From: Gloeocapsa sp. PCC 7428
GTDB lineage: Bacteria; Cyanobacteriota; Cyanobacteriia; Cyanobacteriales; Chroococcidiopsidaceae
DNA: 64,000 nt
Assembly: GCF_000317555.1 (NCBI RefSeq)
Contig: NC_019745.1
Span: 372,001-436,000, forward strand
Reading direction: 5' to 3'
The translations under genes were made by a program, and so were the position numbers. This document shows, in pieces, positions 20,850-29,720 of the stretch. The notes below the pieces were generated by a model. That model ran no database searches. It saw nothing but the letters and a program-made list of their open reading frames with translations, and was not told the DNA's origin. Positions within the stretch are counted from its first letter, which is position 1. Each line of letters opens with the position of its first letter.

Positions 20850-21599
20850 TTAGTGGTTTTCTGATACGCGGCGTAGGACTTCTTGTACTGTAGTTAGTGT
20901 ATCAGCAGACGATCGCCATTCGTGTTGTTGAATGCCGATCCAGATTGGAATAATCACCGGTGGCTTGTGCTGTGAAGGCGATCGCTGTAAAGTTTTTGTC
21001 CAGCAAACAATTTCGCTCACGATCTCACTCAGCGTAGATTGCTCGGATAGCAACAACACAAAGTAACGACAACGTTTTAATTCTGCATCGAACCGTTGCG
21101 ACCAGTTTTCTTGCGATCGCATAATTTCTTGAGCCATCAAAATTTGATGACCAGCGGCTCTCAACGCTTGTTCAAACGCCCTTGCTAAATTTAGCTCTGA
21201 CTCCTGGCTACCGTGATAAACAAAAACTTTTGAACTCAGTATCTCTTTTACGTGTGTATGACTATTTTGTTCTTCGCTTGTCCGCTGCACTTGAAATGAT
21301 TGTTCTGACAACAAACTTTTTGGAAACTCTCTTTTTCTGCGCTCCAACGCCGCGCGGAACGTCTTTTTGCTAACTTTTTCTTCTAAACCCTCAGAGAGCA
21401 ATTTCCATAACGTAGCACCAACTGTTTTCACGTAATCTTCCGAGCAATAGCAGGTTTTTGCAATTTGCTCATACTTCTGATTTAGCCACGTACCACGAAA
21501 TACAGCAGCTTGTAGAGTACTCAAGTGCTTACCTGTTTTGGCAAATACCAAAGCATCAGTAAACGCTAGTGCCTCTTCCAAATCCATTGGTTCACTCAA
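20850..21599 (-). CDS. vMAP-type HTH and TIR domain protein
   Basis: The 249-residue protein begins with a helix-turn-helix region (residues about 5-85; EALAFTDALVFAKTGKHLS, then YEQIAKTCYCSEDYVKTVG) of the kind found at the N-terminus of vWA-MoxR-associated and related cyanobacterial signalling/conflict proteins. A TIR domain follows (about 125-245; KVFVYHGSQESELNLARAF, FVLLLSEQS). In active TIR NADases a glutamate lies in the helix after this last strand. Here it reads SEIVSEIV, and one glutamate is near but perhaps not at the catalytic register. A remnant of the usual ATPase partner follows immediately downstream. Confidence 0.75.
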   Translation of the reverse strand: MSEPMDLEEALAFTDALVFAKTGKHLSTLQAAVFRGTWLNQKYEQIAKTCYCSEDYVKTVGATLWKLLSEGLEEKVSKKTFRAALERRKREFPKSLLSEQSFQVQRTSEEQNSHTHVKEILSSKVFVYHGSQESELNLARAFEQALRAAGHQILMAQEIMRSQENWSQRFDAELKRCRYFVLLLSEQSTLSEIVSEIVCWTKTLQRSPSQHKPPVIIPIWIGIQQHEWRSSADTLTTVQEVLRRVSENH

Positions 21600-22226
21600 G
21601 CTTTGATTCAGGCTTTGGTTTGTTCAAATAGCTAATTGCTATTAATAGCACACTACAGGAAGTAATGCCCATAAGGTATGATTCTCATCACCTTTTTACA
21701 AAATGTTAAAACATTAAAGTTAAGTTGCTGACTTTCTCATAGGTCTTGAAATAATTTGATATTTCGTCAAGCAGCAAATAACTCGATTTTTCTTATTATT
21801 AGTTATTTTAAAATAAAAACGGATACATTTTTGACAAAACAACTATTTTCTTTAAATCTAAGGGCATAATAAACTAATTCATTATAACTATCAAGGAGTC
21901 AGAAATTAGCAACATAAATAAGTACTACTTAGTAGTACAAAAAACCAAATTAAAAGTAGATAAACTGCTCCTAGATCAAGACTAGTTTTGCGTAAATAAA
22001 TTTAAAAGACTGAGATCGCAATTTTACCCGCTCCAAATCCTGCTACCTTTAGCATACTTACGCTATAAGGATTATTCCCAGAAAAGGTGCATCGCTAAAT
22101 TCTGATATGGCAACGCAGTTTTATTGCTAAAAATTTAATACTCAGTTGAAGCTACTTCAATAATACTGAGATAAAAATTACACCCTTAAAATTTTTACAA
22201 ATGATCTTGCGATACAGAAACTTAGT
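21600..22226. other. AT-rich spacer upstream of the TIR gene
   Basis: No gene was found in this 627-bp stretch. A perfect 7-bp palindrome (GTACTAC, TTA, GTAGTAC) lies at 21922-21938. The stretch is between two decayed genes and may itself be eroded coding sequence, but no homology was legible. Confidence 0.35.
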
Positions 22227-23146
22227 ATGAATACAACAACTCAATCATCAACTACGGAAACGAAAAATACTAATTGCCCATCCGTGCCAGAGTCTATTAT
22301 GACTGCGAGTCGTTGCGAACTGACTGACATCAAGCTGCACATTTGTGGAAATCTGCCGGATAACTTACGTAGAAAGATACTTAAGAAACTTACTTACACG
22401 TCCTGTATCACCTGACTCTACTATTTATATTGTGCGTCGTGCTGATCTAAAAGCTAGACAATGCCCAACATCTGATCAGCAGGAAGTTGAGGTTGTAGTG
22501 CGTCGAGTCGTGATTCCCTTAGAAGCCGCGCATTTTTTAGTAGACTACGAAAATCCACACGCACAGATGACACTTCATGCATCACATATTTGTGCCTGGG
22601 ATGTCGCTGAGTGGCTTCGTGACTATACCGGCTCAGCCTATAAACCTTATACCCTGTACCGTCTCGTCTCAATGGTATGGAACAAGACGAGATGGGTATC
22701 AGCCGAATGGGGCGCTATGTCATTGATGGAGAAAGTGGACAGATTAGTAAATCACAAGTTATTTCTGATGTTGATTTAACTTGGGGTGTAGGGTTGTATG
22801 CGTACCGCGATCGCTTGTCTGCGGGTATGTCTCCAGGACAAATTAAAGATATCTACTGGACTTCGTTTGGGCTATGGAAAGAACTGGTAACAAAGTTTAT
22901 CTACGACCTGTACAAGGATTATAAATACCGAGCAGTGCCTGTGACAGACATTCTTCGTCTTGCACAGCAGGGTGTTCCAGCCAGTTTGTTTCGACTGCAT
23001 GCCTCAGACGAATCGCTACACATTGCTAACAGTTTTAAATTTCCTCAAGGGTATATGGTGAGTTCACCCCAGTTTGTACCTACTTTTGATGGCAGTGATG
23101 GTTCTACGGATGGTTACATCGTGTGTGCGATCGTCTTTGACAATAT
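22227..23146 (+). pseudogene. carotenoid oxygenase family pseudogene
   Basis: Three successive frames read like parts of one RPE65/carotenoid cleavage oxygenase. First comes the start at 22227 up to ELTDIKLHICGNLPDNLR. After a shift near 22371 the next part reads PDSTIYIVRRADLKA and IPLEAAHFLVDYENPHAQM through ICAWDVAEWLRDY. After a second shift near 22677 it reads MGRYVIDGESGQISKSQVI, FWKELV-like FGLWKELVTKFIYDLYKDY and VSSPQFVPTFDGSDGSTDG. Intact relatives are near 450-500 residues. The N-terminal quarter after residue about 50 and the C-terminus are missing. The family assignment is from remembered family patterns. Confidence 0.65.
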
Positions 23147-23815
23147 GGAACGCCAACTTATATTGTGCGTCAAGCAGATCGCGAACTCTACAAAGCTTTG
23201 AAATCTGGTAGATTTTGTTATATCCTCAATTCGCGACAGATGGGAAAGTCTAGTTTGCGGGTGCAAATCATGCAACAACTGCAAACCGAAGGCTTTGCCT
23301 GTGCTACTGTTGATATTTCAGAAATTGGACACTACCAGATTACTTTAGAGCAGTGGTACGCAGGATTTATTTATGTATTAGTAAATAGCTTTAATCTTAC
23401 AAATAAATTTAATATCCGTACCTGGTGGCAAGAGCCTGAATTTTTGTCTCCAGTAGAACGCCTAGGAGAATTTATTAGATGAAGCAAAACGGATAGAAAA
23501 TTTAGTACACCAACAGGTGATTGAGAATTGGGAAGTACAAGATGAACCAGAACATTTAAGAATAATTCGCGATCGCCTTTGTCGGTACGTGGAGCATAAT
23601 CGTATTTTGTATAGTAAACAGCAGGCTCTGTTACTTATACATTAGCAAATTTTAGAGCAAGGAAAGAGTGTTGCAGTCGATACTCCAGAACAAACAGAGT
23701 TACTTTTGTCTGGTTTGGTAGTTAAGCAGCACGGATATCTCGAAGTTTCTAATCAGATTTATAAGTTAATCTTTGATTGCAGTTGGGTTGAGCGAATGCT
23801 AGTTCAATATTGCTG
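23147..23815 (+). pseudogene. AAA_35 (AAA-like) ATPase pseudogene
   Basis: From about 23147 the frame reads YIVRQADRELYKALKSG, then NSRQMGKSSLRVQIM, which contains the Walker A-like GKSS of AAA_35 proteins, and continues to FLSPVERLGEFI. After a frame change near 23472 the text is LLDEAKRIENLVHQQVIENW and DEPEHLRIIRDRLCRY, which belongs about 200 residues further on in intact relatives. A TAG at 23644-23646 interrupts it, then the frame stays readable (LLLSGLVVKQHGYLEVSNQ) to a TGA at 23813. It thus has an internal deletion, a frameshift and a nonsense codon. Confidence 0.65.
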
Positions 23816-24539
23816 ACTTACTCAACGCTCTTGGTTTTAAACAATGTTACAAAAATGTTGGATGTAAATTAAGTCTTACGCTTACTTGGTATATTTTAAC
23901 CAACCACGATTTCTCCTACTTTTTCTTACCTATATTGTCACTTTTTCACACTGAAAAAAATTTAGGCATATCTTAGCTTGAATAAAGTAGGGGCAAACAG
24001 CTTTTCTCGATTGTTTGTAAAGATGTGCAGTGAGAGAAGTAAGTAGATGTCTTCAAGGTCAAAGTCATCCAAAGTCGAGCAGAGCGTAACGAAGGCTCTC
24101 GACAGGGCAATTTGATACTTCTCAAGCATCGTGTGAGATGAGGCATAATTCAAAACCAGGGTTTTCTAGCACAAATCTAGAAAAAGCATTTCTACGCTGA
24201 GTGTATTACGGGCAAATTTGCAACATAGAAAACGTCATTCACTTCTGAACTTTTCGGGATTGGCAAAATTCTGTTTTGAACGGTAATTAACATACTATGT
24301 CGCACTCAATAGGAGTTGTGTCGCTGTAGTACGTTGCTTTAGTCGAATCACTCTAAATCCTACATTAGTTGCCAAAAGTGATGGGAATTCGTACGCAGGA
24401 GCAAAAGCCTCTGATACTACAGCCATCAATTGTTTACTAAGAAGCATGAGGCAATCAGCTTGAGGTGTCAGCCAAGAATCAACTGACGAAATGATATCCC
24501 TTGTCAGTCAACATCCAATAACAACAAGGAGCAACAACC
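23816..24539. other. spacer before the FG-GAP gene, possible eroded minus-strand frame
   Basis: There is no convincing gene here. A minus-strand frame is open from the stop at 24508-24510 to a TAG at 24295-24297 and ends in a plausible C-terminus (LLATNVGFRVIRLK), but has no good start. A 63-residue minus-strand frame at 23962-24153 is also possible but unrecognised. The ribosome site AAGGAG of the next gene is at 24527-24532. Confidence 0.35.
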
Positions 24540-26420
24540 ATGGCAGTGACAACAATTGAATTAGCAAACCTCAACGGTAGAAACGGCTTTGTCCTCAATG
24601 GTATTGATAGAGGCGATAGCTCAGGCGAATCCGTCAGTAGTGCGGGAGATGTCAACGGCGATGGCTTTGACGATGTGATTATTGGTGCCTCTGATGCTAA
24701 CCCCAACGGCAACTCTGGCGTGGGAGAGAGCTATGTCGTGTTTGGTTCCGGTAGTGGCTTTCCAGCAAGCATTGACTTAGCCAACCTCGACGGTAGCAAC
24801 GGCTTTGTCCTCAATGGTATTGATGAAGATGATAGCTCAGGCGAGTCCGTTAGTAGTGCAGGAGACGTCAACGGTGATGGCTTTGACGATGTAATTATTG
24901 GTGCCCCCAATGCTGACCCCAATGGCAACTCACTCGCAGGAGAGAGCTACGTCGTGTTTGGTTCGGGCAATAGTTTCCCGGCAAGCATCGATTTAGCCAA
25001 CCTTAACGGTAGCAACGGCTTTGTTCTCAATGGTGTTGATGCATTTGACTTCTCAGGCGATTCTGTCAGTAGTGCAGGAGACATCAACGGCGATGGCTTT
25101 GACGATGTGATTATCGGTGCCCCTGATGCTAACCCCAACGGCAACTCACTCGCAGGAGAGAGCTACGTCGTGTTTGGTTCGGGCAATAGTTTTCCGGCAA
25201 GCATTGACTTAGCCAGTCTCGATGGCAGCAACGGCTTTGTCCTTAATGGTGTTGATGTATTTGACCAATCAGGCTCTTCTGTCAGTAGTGCAGGAGACGT
25301 CAACGGCGATGGCTTTGACGATGTGATTATTGGTGCTTTTGGTGCTGCTCCCGATGGCAATATTGAGGCCGGAAAGAGCTACGTCGTGTTTGGTTCGGGC
25401 AATAGTTTTCCGGCAAGCGTTGATTTAGCAAGTCTCGACGGTAGCAACGGCTTTGTCCTTAATGGTGTTGATGTATTTGACGCATCAGGTGCTTTCGTCA
25501 GTGGGGCGGGAGACTTCAACGGCGATGGCTTTGATGATGTGATTATTGGCGCTCGCTTTGCTGACCCCAGCGGCACTGATGCTGCCGGAGAGAGCTATGT
25601 CGTATTTGGCTCAAGCAGTGGATTCCCTGCCAGCATTGATTTAGCCAACCTTGACGGTAGCAATGGCTTTGTCCTCAATGGTATTGATGAAGATGATAGA
25701 TCAGGCATTTCCGTCAGTGCTGCTGGCGATGTTGATGGCGATGGACTTGACGATCTAATTATTGGTGCTCCTGGTGCTGACCCCAACAGCAACTCTAGGG
25801 CGGGAGAGAGCTACATCGTGTTTGGCTTTCGCTCGTTGTTTGGCACTGCTGGTAACGACGTTCTCCTCGGTAGCAACACGCGCGACTGCCTCTCAGGACT
25901 CGATGGCAACGACACCGTGGCGGGAGGGTTAGGAGACGACACGCTTCTCGGTGGTGCAGGCAATGACGTGCTACGCGGCGACTTGAATAACCGCTCGCCT
26001 CAAGGCAGCGTCGGTGGCAACGACACGCTGTTTGGCGGACTGGGGAATGACCAACTCGGTGGTAAAGGCGGTGATGACCAACTGTTTGGCGAACAAGGCA
26101 ATGATACGCTCTACGGCGATGATGGCGATGATTTGTTGCGCGGTGGCTTGGGTAATGACACGCTGATTGGCGATGACTTCTCTGGTGGTCAAGGTAGCGA
26201 TACGTTTGTCTTGGCGGCGGGCGAAGGGCGCGACACTATCCGTGACTTTGAAGATGGTATTGACTTGATTGGGTTGGCAGGCGGTTTGAGTTTCGAGCAA
26301 TTGACGATTAGCGCTAGTGGTGCTAATAATGCCCTGATTCGCTTGGGCAGCGAGCAACTTGCACTGCTAACGGGTGTGGCAGCGAGCAACTTAACCGCGA
26401 CGGACTTTACGCTTGTCTAA
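24540..26420 (+). CDS. FG-GAP repeat and RTX calcium-binding exoprotein
   Basis: The 626-residue protein starts with six nearly identical 72-residue units. Each contains an FG-GAP-type calcium loop (SAGDVNGDGFDDVIIGA) followed by ESYVVFGSG, as in integrin-like beta-propellers. From about residue 435 it changes to glycine/aspartate-rich RTX nonapeptides (GGLGDDTLLGGAGNDVL, GNDTLYGDDGDDLL), then a C-terminal segment (GSDTFVLAAGEGRDTIRDF) common to type I secreted proteins. No N-terminal signal peptide is present, fitting type I export. The ribosome site AAGGAG at 24527 fixes the ATG. Adhesion or a surface role is inference, and no T1SS genes are in the window. Confidence 0.88.
   Translation: MAVTTIELANLNGRNGFVLNGIDRGDSSGESVSSAGDVNGDGFDDVIIGASDANPNGNSGVGESYVVFGSGSGFPASIDLANLDGSNGFVLNGIDEDDSSGESVSSAGDVNGDGFDDVIIGAPNADPNGNSLAGESYVVFGSGNSFPASIDLANLNGSNGFVLNGVDAFDFSGDSVSSAGDINGDGFDDVIIGAPDANPNGNSLAGESYVVFGSGNSFPASIDLASLDGSNGFVLNGVDVFDQSGSSVSSAGDVNGDGFDDVIIGAFGAAPDGNIEAGKSYVVFGSGNSFPASVDLASLDGSNGFVLNGVDVFDASGAFVSGAGDFNGDGFDDVIIGARFADPSGTDAAGESYVVFGSSSGFPASIDLANLDGSNGFVLNGIDEDDRSGISVSAAGDVDGDGLDDLIIGAPGADPNSNSRAGESYIVFGFRSLFGTAGNDVLLGSNTRDCLSGLDGNDTVAGGLGDDTLLGGAGNDVLRGDLNNRSPQGSVGGNDTLFGGLGNDQLGGKGGDDQLFGEQGNDTLYGDDGDDLLRGGLGNDTLIGDDFSGGQGSDTFVLAAGEGRDTIRDFEDGIDLIGLAGGLSFEQLTISASGANNALIRLGSEQLALLTGVAASNLTATDFTLV
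24556..25851 (+). repeat. six 216-bp tandem repeat units encoding FG-GAP modules
   Basis: The coding sequence repeats at exactly 216-bp spacing. The segments encoding GSNGFVLNG and GDGFDDVIIGA recur with few base changes. The uniform unit length and high similarity suggest recent expansion by unequal recombination. The same periodicity produces five equal 198-bp antisense open frames, which are not genes. Confidence 0.85.
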
Positions 26421-26577
26421 TTTCGAGACGTTATAGCAATAGTCAACATGATTAAGACGTTATGGAAGCTCATAACCATTGTCTTGTAAAGTTTGCTCAA
26501 CAGAACACCAGTTCCTACAACGGGGGGAATCCCCAAGGGCAAACTGGCTCGGAAACCTGCGCACGCAACTTTCTACT

Positions 26578-26640
26578 GCCCCTCTGAACCCTGACCCCTA
26601 CGGGCAGCATTGCCTTGCCCCTCTGAACCCTGACCCCTAC
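26578..26640. repeat. two 24-bp direct repeats upstream of the glycosyltransferase-like gene
   Basis: GCCCCTCTGAACCCTGACCC plus four bases occurs at 26578-26601 and again at 26617-26640, a period of 39 bp. The repeat is related to the CTGACC heptamer family scattered through spacers. It ends three bases before the chosen ATG, so it forms the leader and makes an upstream coding extension unlikely. Confidence 0.7.
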
Positions 26641-26643
26641 TAT

Positions 26644-27642
26644 ATGACACTTCCACCTATTTATTTCTACCTACCCCAACCCTACTTTCCTCACACTCTG
26701 CCCGCAACCGCAGCAGAAAATTGGGCAGGATATGGGTTGGGTATTTATACCTGGACGCTCCAAACTTATTTTCGACTGCAAGCGGTTGGTTTTCCCTGTC
26801 AGTTGGTCAGTTCGCCGCCGAAGGAAGGAATTGTGCTATTTCATCGCCAAGCGTTGCAATTTCGTCCTCTCAAGCCGCAATCTAGATTATTGCTGATTTG
26901 TCTTCAAGCTGACAAACAACCTTGCACTGTCGCTCACCTTCATGTGGTTCAAAATCCCACTGATTCCCGAAGTCCACATAGCTACTATCTACCCCACTGG
27001 TCGCAACCTGGGTTAATTCCTCGCAATCCAGAACGCGGCGATCGCTTCGAGACAATTGCTTATTTCGGTCATGCGTGCAGTTTAGCTCCTGAACTCAAAG
27101 CACCCGCGTGGCAATACCAATTAGCCGCCTTGGGTTTACGCTGGCAACCAATTATCAATCACAACTCCTGGCACGATTTCTGCCAGCTTGACTGTCGCTG
27201 GAATGACTACAGCAACATTGATGCCATCGTTGCTATCCGCAGTTTTCACTCTGAGCAAACCTATCTCTACAAGCCCGCTACGAAACTCTACAATGCTTGG
27301 CTTGCTGGAGTCCCCGCGCTGCTTGGAGCAGAATCGGCGTATCGCGCGATCGGGCAAGCAAATATGAATTACTTAGAAGTGTCTTCCTATAGTGAGTTGC
27401 TCGCTACCCTCATCAGACTAAAGTCATCTGCCGCAGCGCGCCAGAGGTTAGTCTGCAACGGTGCGCTGTCGGCATTGCAGTTTCTGCCCGAACAAATTAC
27501 TGAGAACTGGTGTCAGTTTCTGCTTAATGTCGCGATTCCTGCTTGGCAACGTCGCTGTCAACGCAATAGGCAACAACTTTTCAGCCGAGTAAAAAGCTTC
27601 AATTTCAAACTAGAACGCGCCACATTTCAAACGCAATCTTAG
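26644..27642 (+). CDS. glycosyltransferase-like protein
   Basis: This 332-residue protein is tentatively a glycosyltransferase of the GT-B type. The C-terminal half contains a donor-site-like segment (KLYNAWLAGVPALLGAESA followed by YRAIGQ) similar to the sugar-nucleotide pocket of GT1/GT4 proteins. The N-terminal half is rich in aromatic residues and is not recognised. ATG 26644 is used instead of a TTG at 26479, because the intervening 55 codons are spacer-repeat sequence. The pyruvyl transferase starts 13 bp downstream, suggesting a two-gene surface-polysaccharide operon. Confidence 0.5.
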   Translation: MTLPPIYFYLPQPYFPHTLPATAAENWAGYGLGIYTWTLQTYFRLQAVGFPCQLVSSPPKEGIVLFHRQALQFRPLKPQSRLLLICLQADKQPCTVAHLHVVQNPTDSRSPHSYYLPHWSQPGLIPRNPERGDRFETIAYFGHACSLAPELKAPAWQYQLAALGLRWQPIINHNSWHDFCQLDCRWNDYSNIDAIVAIRSFHSEQTYLYKPATKLYNAWLAGVPALLGAESAYRAIGQANMNYLEVSSYSELLATLIRLKSSAAARQRLVCNGALSALQFLPEQITENWCQFLLNVAIPAWQRRCQRNRQQLFSRVKSFNFKLERATFQTQS

Positions 27643-27655
27643 CGACTCGACACAA

Positions 27656-28567
27656 ATGAGATTATATTATTATCAACGACGCGATGGCAACAGCAATTTT
27701 GGCGACGACCTCAATTCGTGGCTGTGGTCCCAGCTACTGCCAGGGTTTTTTGACGAAGATCCAACCATTGCCTTTATTGGTATCGGCACGTTGTTGAATC
27801 ATTTACTTCCACAACGCGTACCACAGGCTCAACGGCTTGTCATCTTTGGTACTGGTGCAGGTTACGGCAATCCATTAACTGCGGTTGCTCATCCATGGCA
27901 AATTTATTGCCTTCGTGGCAGGTTATCTGCGCAAAAACTCGGTCTTGCAGAAGAGTTAGCAATTACGGATGCTGCTTTATTAGTTCGACGTCTGTTCCAG
28001 CCAACGAGTCAAAAAACAAGCCGCTTCGCTTTTATGCCACACGTGCATCATGCGACTTATGCTGGTACTGTGTTACAAGATATCTGCACTCAAGTGGGCT
28101 TAGGTTATATTGACCCACGGTGGTCAGTAAAGAAAGTCTTGACATCAATTAGCCAAACCGAGGTTCTCTTAGCCGAAGCAATGCACGGTGCCATTGTTGC
28201 TGATGCCTTGCGCGTGCCGTGGATTCCGGTGCTGACGAGTCCTCGCATCCTTACGTTTAAGTGGCATGATTGGTGCTCTTCATTAGCGCTAGAGTATCAT
28301 CCTTACTATATCCCGCCTTTAGTGAGTGCCTATCCTCGCTTTCCGCGTCGCCGCAGTGCGATCGCACATTGGAAGAATTGCTGGCAACAGGAACCATGGC
28401 TGGCGTTATGTCAAATGGTATCTCAACGCTCATTATGGGCAACTCAGTTACTGCGTATTACTCAAGTTGCTTGTCCTTCCCTCAGCCATGCTAGTCTAGT
28501 TGAGCAGTTAACAGATCAATTGGAAAACCGCTTAGAGCAGCTAAAAAGCGATTGGTCTGTACAATAG
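27656..28567 (+). CDS. polysaccharide pyruvyl transferase family protein
   Basis: The 303-residue protein matches the pyruvyl transferase (CsaB/WcaK-like) pattern: NFGDDLNSWLW at the N-terminus, GIGTLLN and FGTGAGYG in the first half, and AEAMHGAIVADALRVPWIP in the second. Family members transfer pyruvate from PEP to hexoses in exopolysaccharide or cell-wall glycans. It starts 13 bp after the glycosyltransferase-like gene and converges with bioB, whose stop is only 12 bp away. Confidence 0.85.
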   Translation: MRLYYYQRRDGNSNFGDDLNSWLWSQLLPGFFDEDPTIAFIGIGTLLNHLLPQRVPQAQRLVIFGTGAGYGNPLTAVAHPWQIYCLRGRLSAQKLGLAEELAITDAALLVRRLFQPTSQKTSRFAFMPHVHHATYAGTVLQDICTQVGLGYIDPRWSVKKVLTSISQTEVLLAEAMHGAIVADALRVPWIPVLTSPRILTFKWHDWCSSLALEYHPYYIPPLVSAYPRFPRRRSAIAHWKNCWQQEPWLALCQMVSQRSLWATQLLRITQVACPSLSHASLVEQLTDQLENRLEQLKSDWSVQ

Positions 28568-28579
28568 GTACATCTCGTG

Positions 28580-29620
28580 CTACGGCGATGAAACGACTGT
28601 AGCGCGTGAGCCAACTTCTATCGGAGAACCGTCAGGAGATTCAATCGCAAACCCAGCATCGCGAATCATTTCCAAATCGCTGTGCGTTGCTTGTCCAGGA
28701 GTTGTTAAATAATCACCAATAAAGATTGAGTTTGCTGGATAAAGTCCTAAAGGTTGCAGCGATCGCAAATGAACTTCTCTACCGCCAGCGATTCTAATTT
28801 CCTGTGCGGGAAGGACAAAGCGAAATAAACATAACACTCGCAGACAACGACGCGGGTTCAATTCTTGAATCTTCTCAAACGGCGTTCCTGAAATTGGAAT
28901 CAAGAAATTTAGGGGAACACTTGTAACGTTTAATTCCCGTAGCGAAAATGCTAAGTCGATAACATCATCATCCGACTCGCCCATCCCAATAATTCCGCCC
29001 GAACAAGTTGTGATTCCTGCGGCTTTGACATTTTCTACTGTCGCGATGCGATCGCTAAACGTATGCGTCGTACAAATTTGCGAGTGGTAATCATCCGAAG
29101 TATTTAAATTGTGATTAACGCGATCTACCCCGACTTCTGCCAAACGCTGCGTTTGCTCTTGACTCAACAACCCAAGACACGCACAAATTTTTAAATCATA
29201 GTTGGCTTTAACCGCTTGTACAGCGTCCAGAACCTGCGTAAATACTCGTTCGCTGGGAGAACGCCCCGAAATGACCATACAAAAAGTTCCAGCTTGCAAT
29301 TTCTTTGCTTGCGCAGCAGCGTCTAAAATTTTTTCTTTAGCTAAGAGTGGGTACTTCTCAATTTCAGCAGTAGAAATCTTCGATTGCGAACAATAGTGAC
29401 AATCTTCTGGACAAAGACCACTTTGAGCGTTAAGGAGAAAATGCAACCGGACGCGATTTTCCCAATAATGGTAGCGCACGCGATAGGCAGCAGCAAGTTG
29501 CTCAAGCAGTACACAATCAGGCGCATTGAGTACCGCACGGGCGGCTTCCCGCGTCAATAGTTCTCCAGCCAAAGCGCGATCGGCAAGTTCGTTCCAGTTA
29601 AGTGCAGAAGATTTCAACAT
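28580..29620 (-). CDS. bioB: biotin synthase
   Basis: BioB is a radical SAM enzyme that inserts sulfur into dethiobiotin. The 346 residues carry the CX3CX2C cluster motif CPEDCHYC, then the radical SAM barrel with [21 protein letters not shown] and the C-terminal AGGREVHLR, in which the arginine helps bind the [2Fe-2S] cluster. The size is normal. bioA lies 100 bp upstream on the same strand, with AGGTCAG-type repeats in between. Confidence 0.96.
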   Translation of the reverse strand: MLKSSALNWNELADRALAGELLTREAARAVLNAPDCVLLEQLAAAYRVRYHYWENRVRLHFLLNAQSGLCPEDCHYCSQSKISTAEIEKYPLLAKEKILDAAAQAKKLQAGTFCMVISGRSPSERVFTQVLDAVQAVKANYDLKICACLGLLSQEQTQRLAEVGVDRVNHNLNTSDDYHSQICTTHTFSDRIATVENVKAAGITTCSGGIIGMGESDDDVIDLAFSLRELNVTSVPLNFLIPISGTPFEKIQELNPRRCLRVLCLFRFVLPAQEIRIAGGREVHLRSLQPLGLYPANSIFIGDYLTTPGQATHSDLEMIRDAGFAIESPDGSPIEVGSRATVVSSP

Positions 29621-29720
29621 AAGAAGAGGTCAGAGGTCGGGGGTCAGAGGTCAGAAATTATGGTGAAAACAGGGGCAATGCTTTGCTCATCACTGAAGCC
29701 ATAATTCTGATTGACCATTG

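Noticed and set aside
24479-25792. Series of minus-strand open frames of 65-77 codons spaced 216 bp
   Set aside because: They are antisense shadows of the FG-GAP repeats. Identical spacing and composition follow from the tandem repeat.
25971-26357. Minus-strand frame of 128 codons opposite the RTX region
   Set aside because: It is a shadow of the low-complexity RTX repeats with biased composition.
26479-26643. N-terminal extension of the glycosyltransferase-like gene from TTG 26479
   Set aside because: The extension encodes spacer repeats, including two 24-bp direct copies, and the plausible domain starts at ATG 26644.
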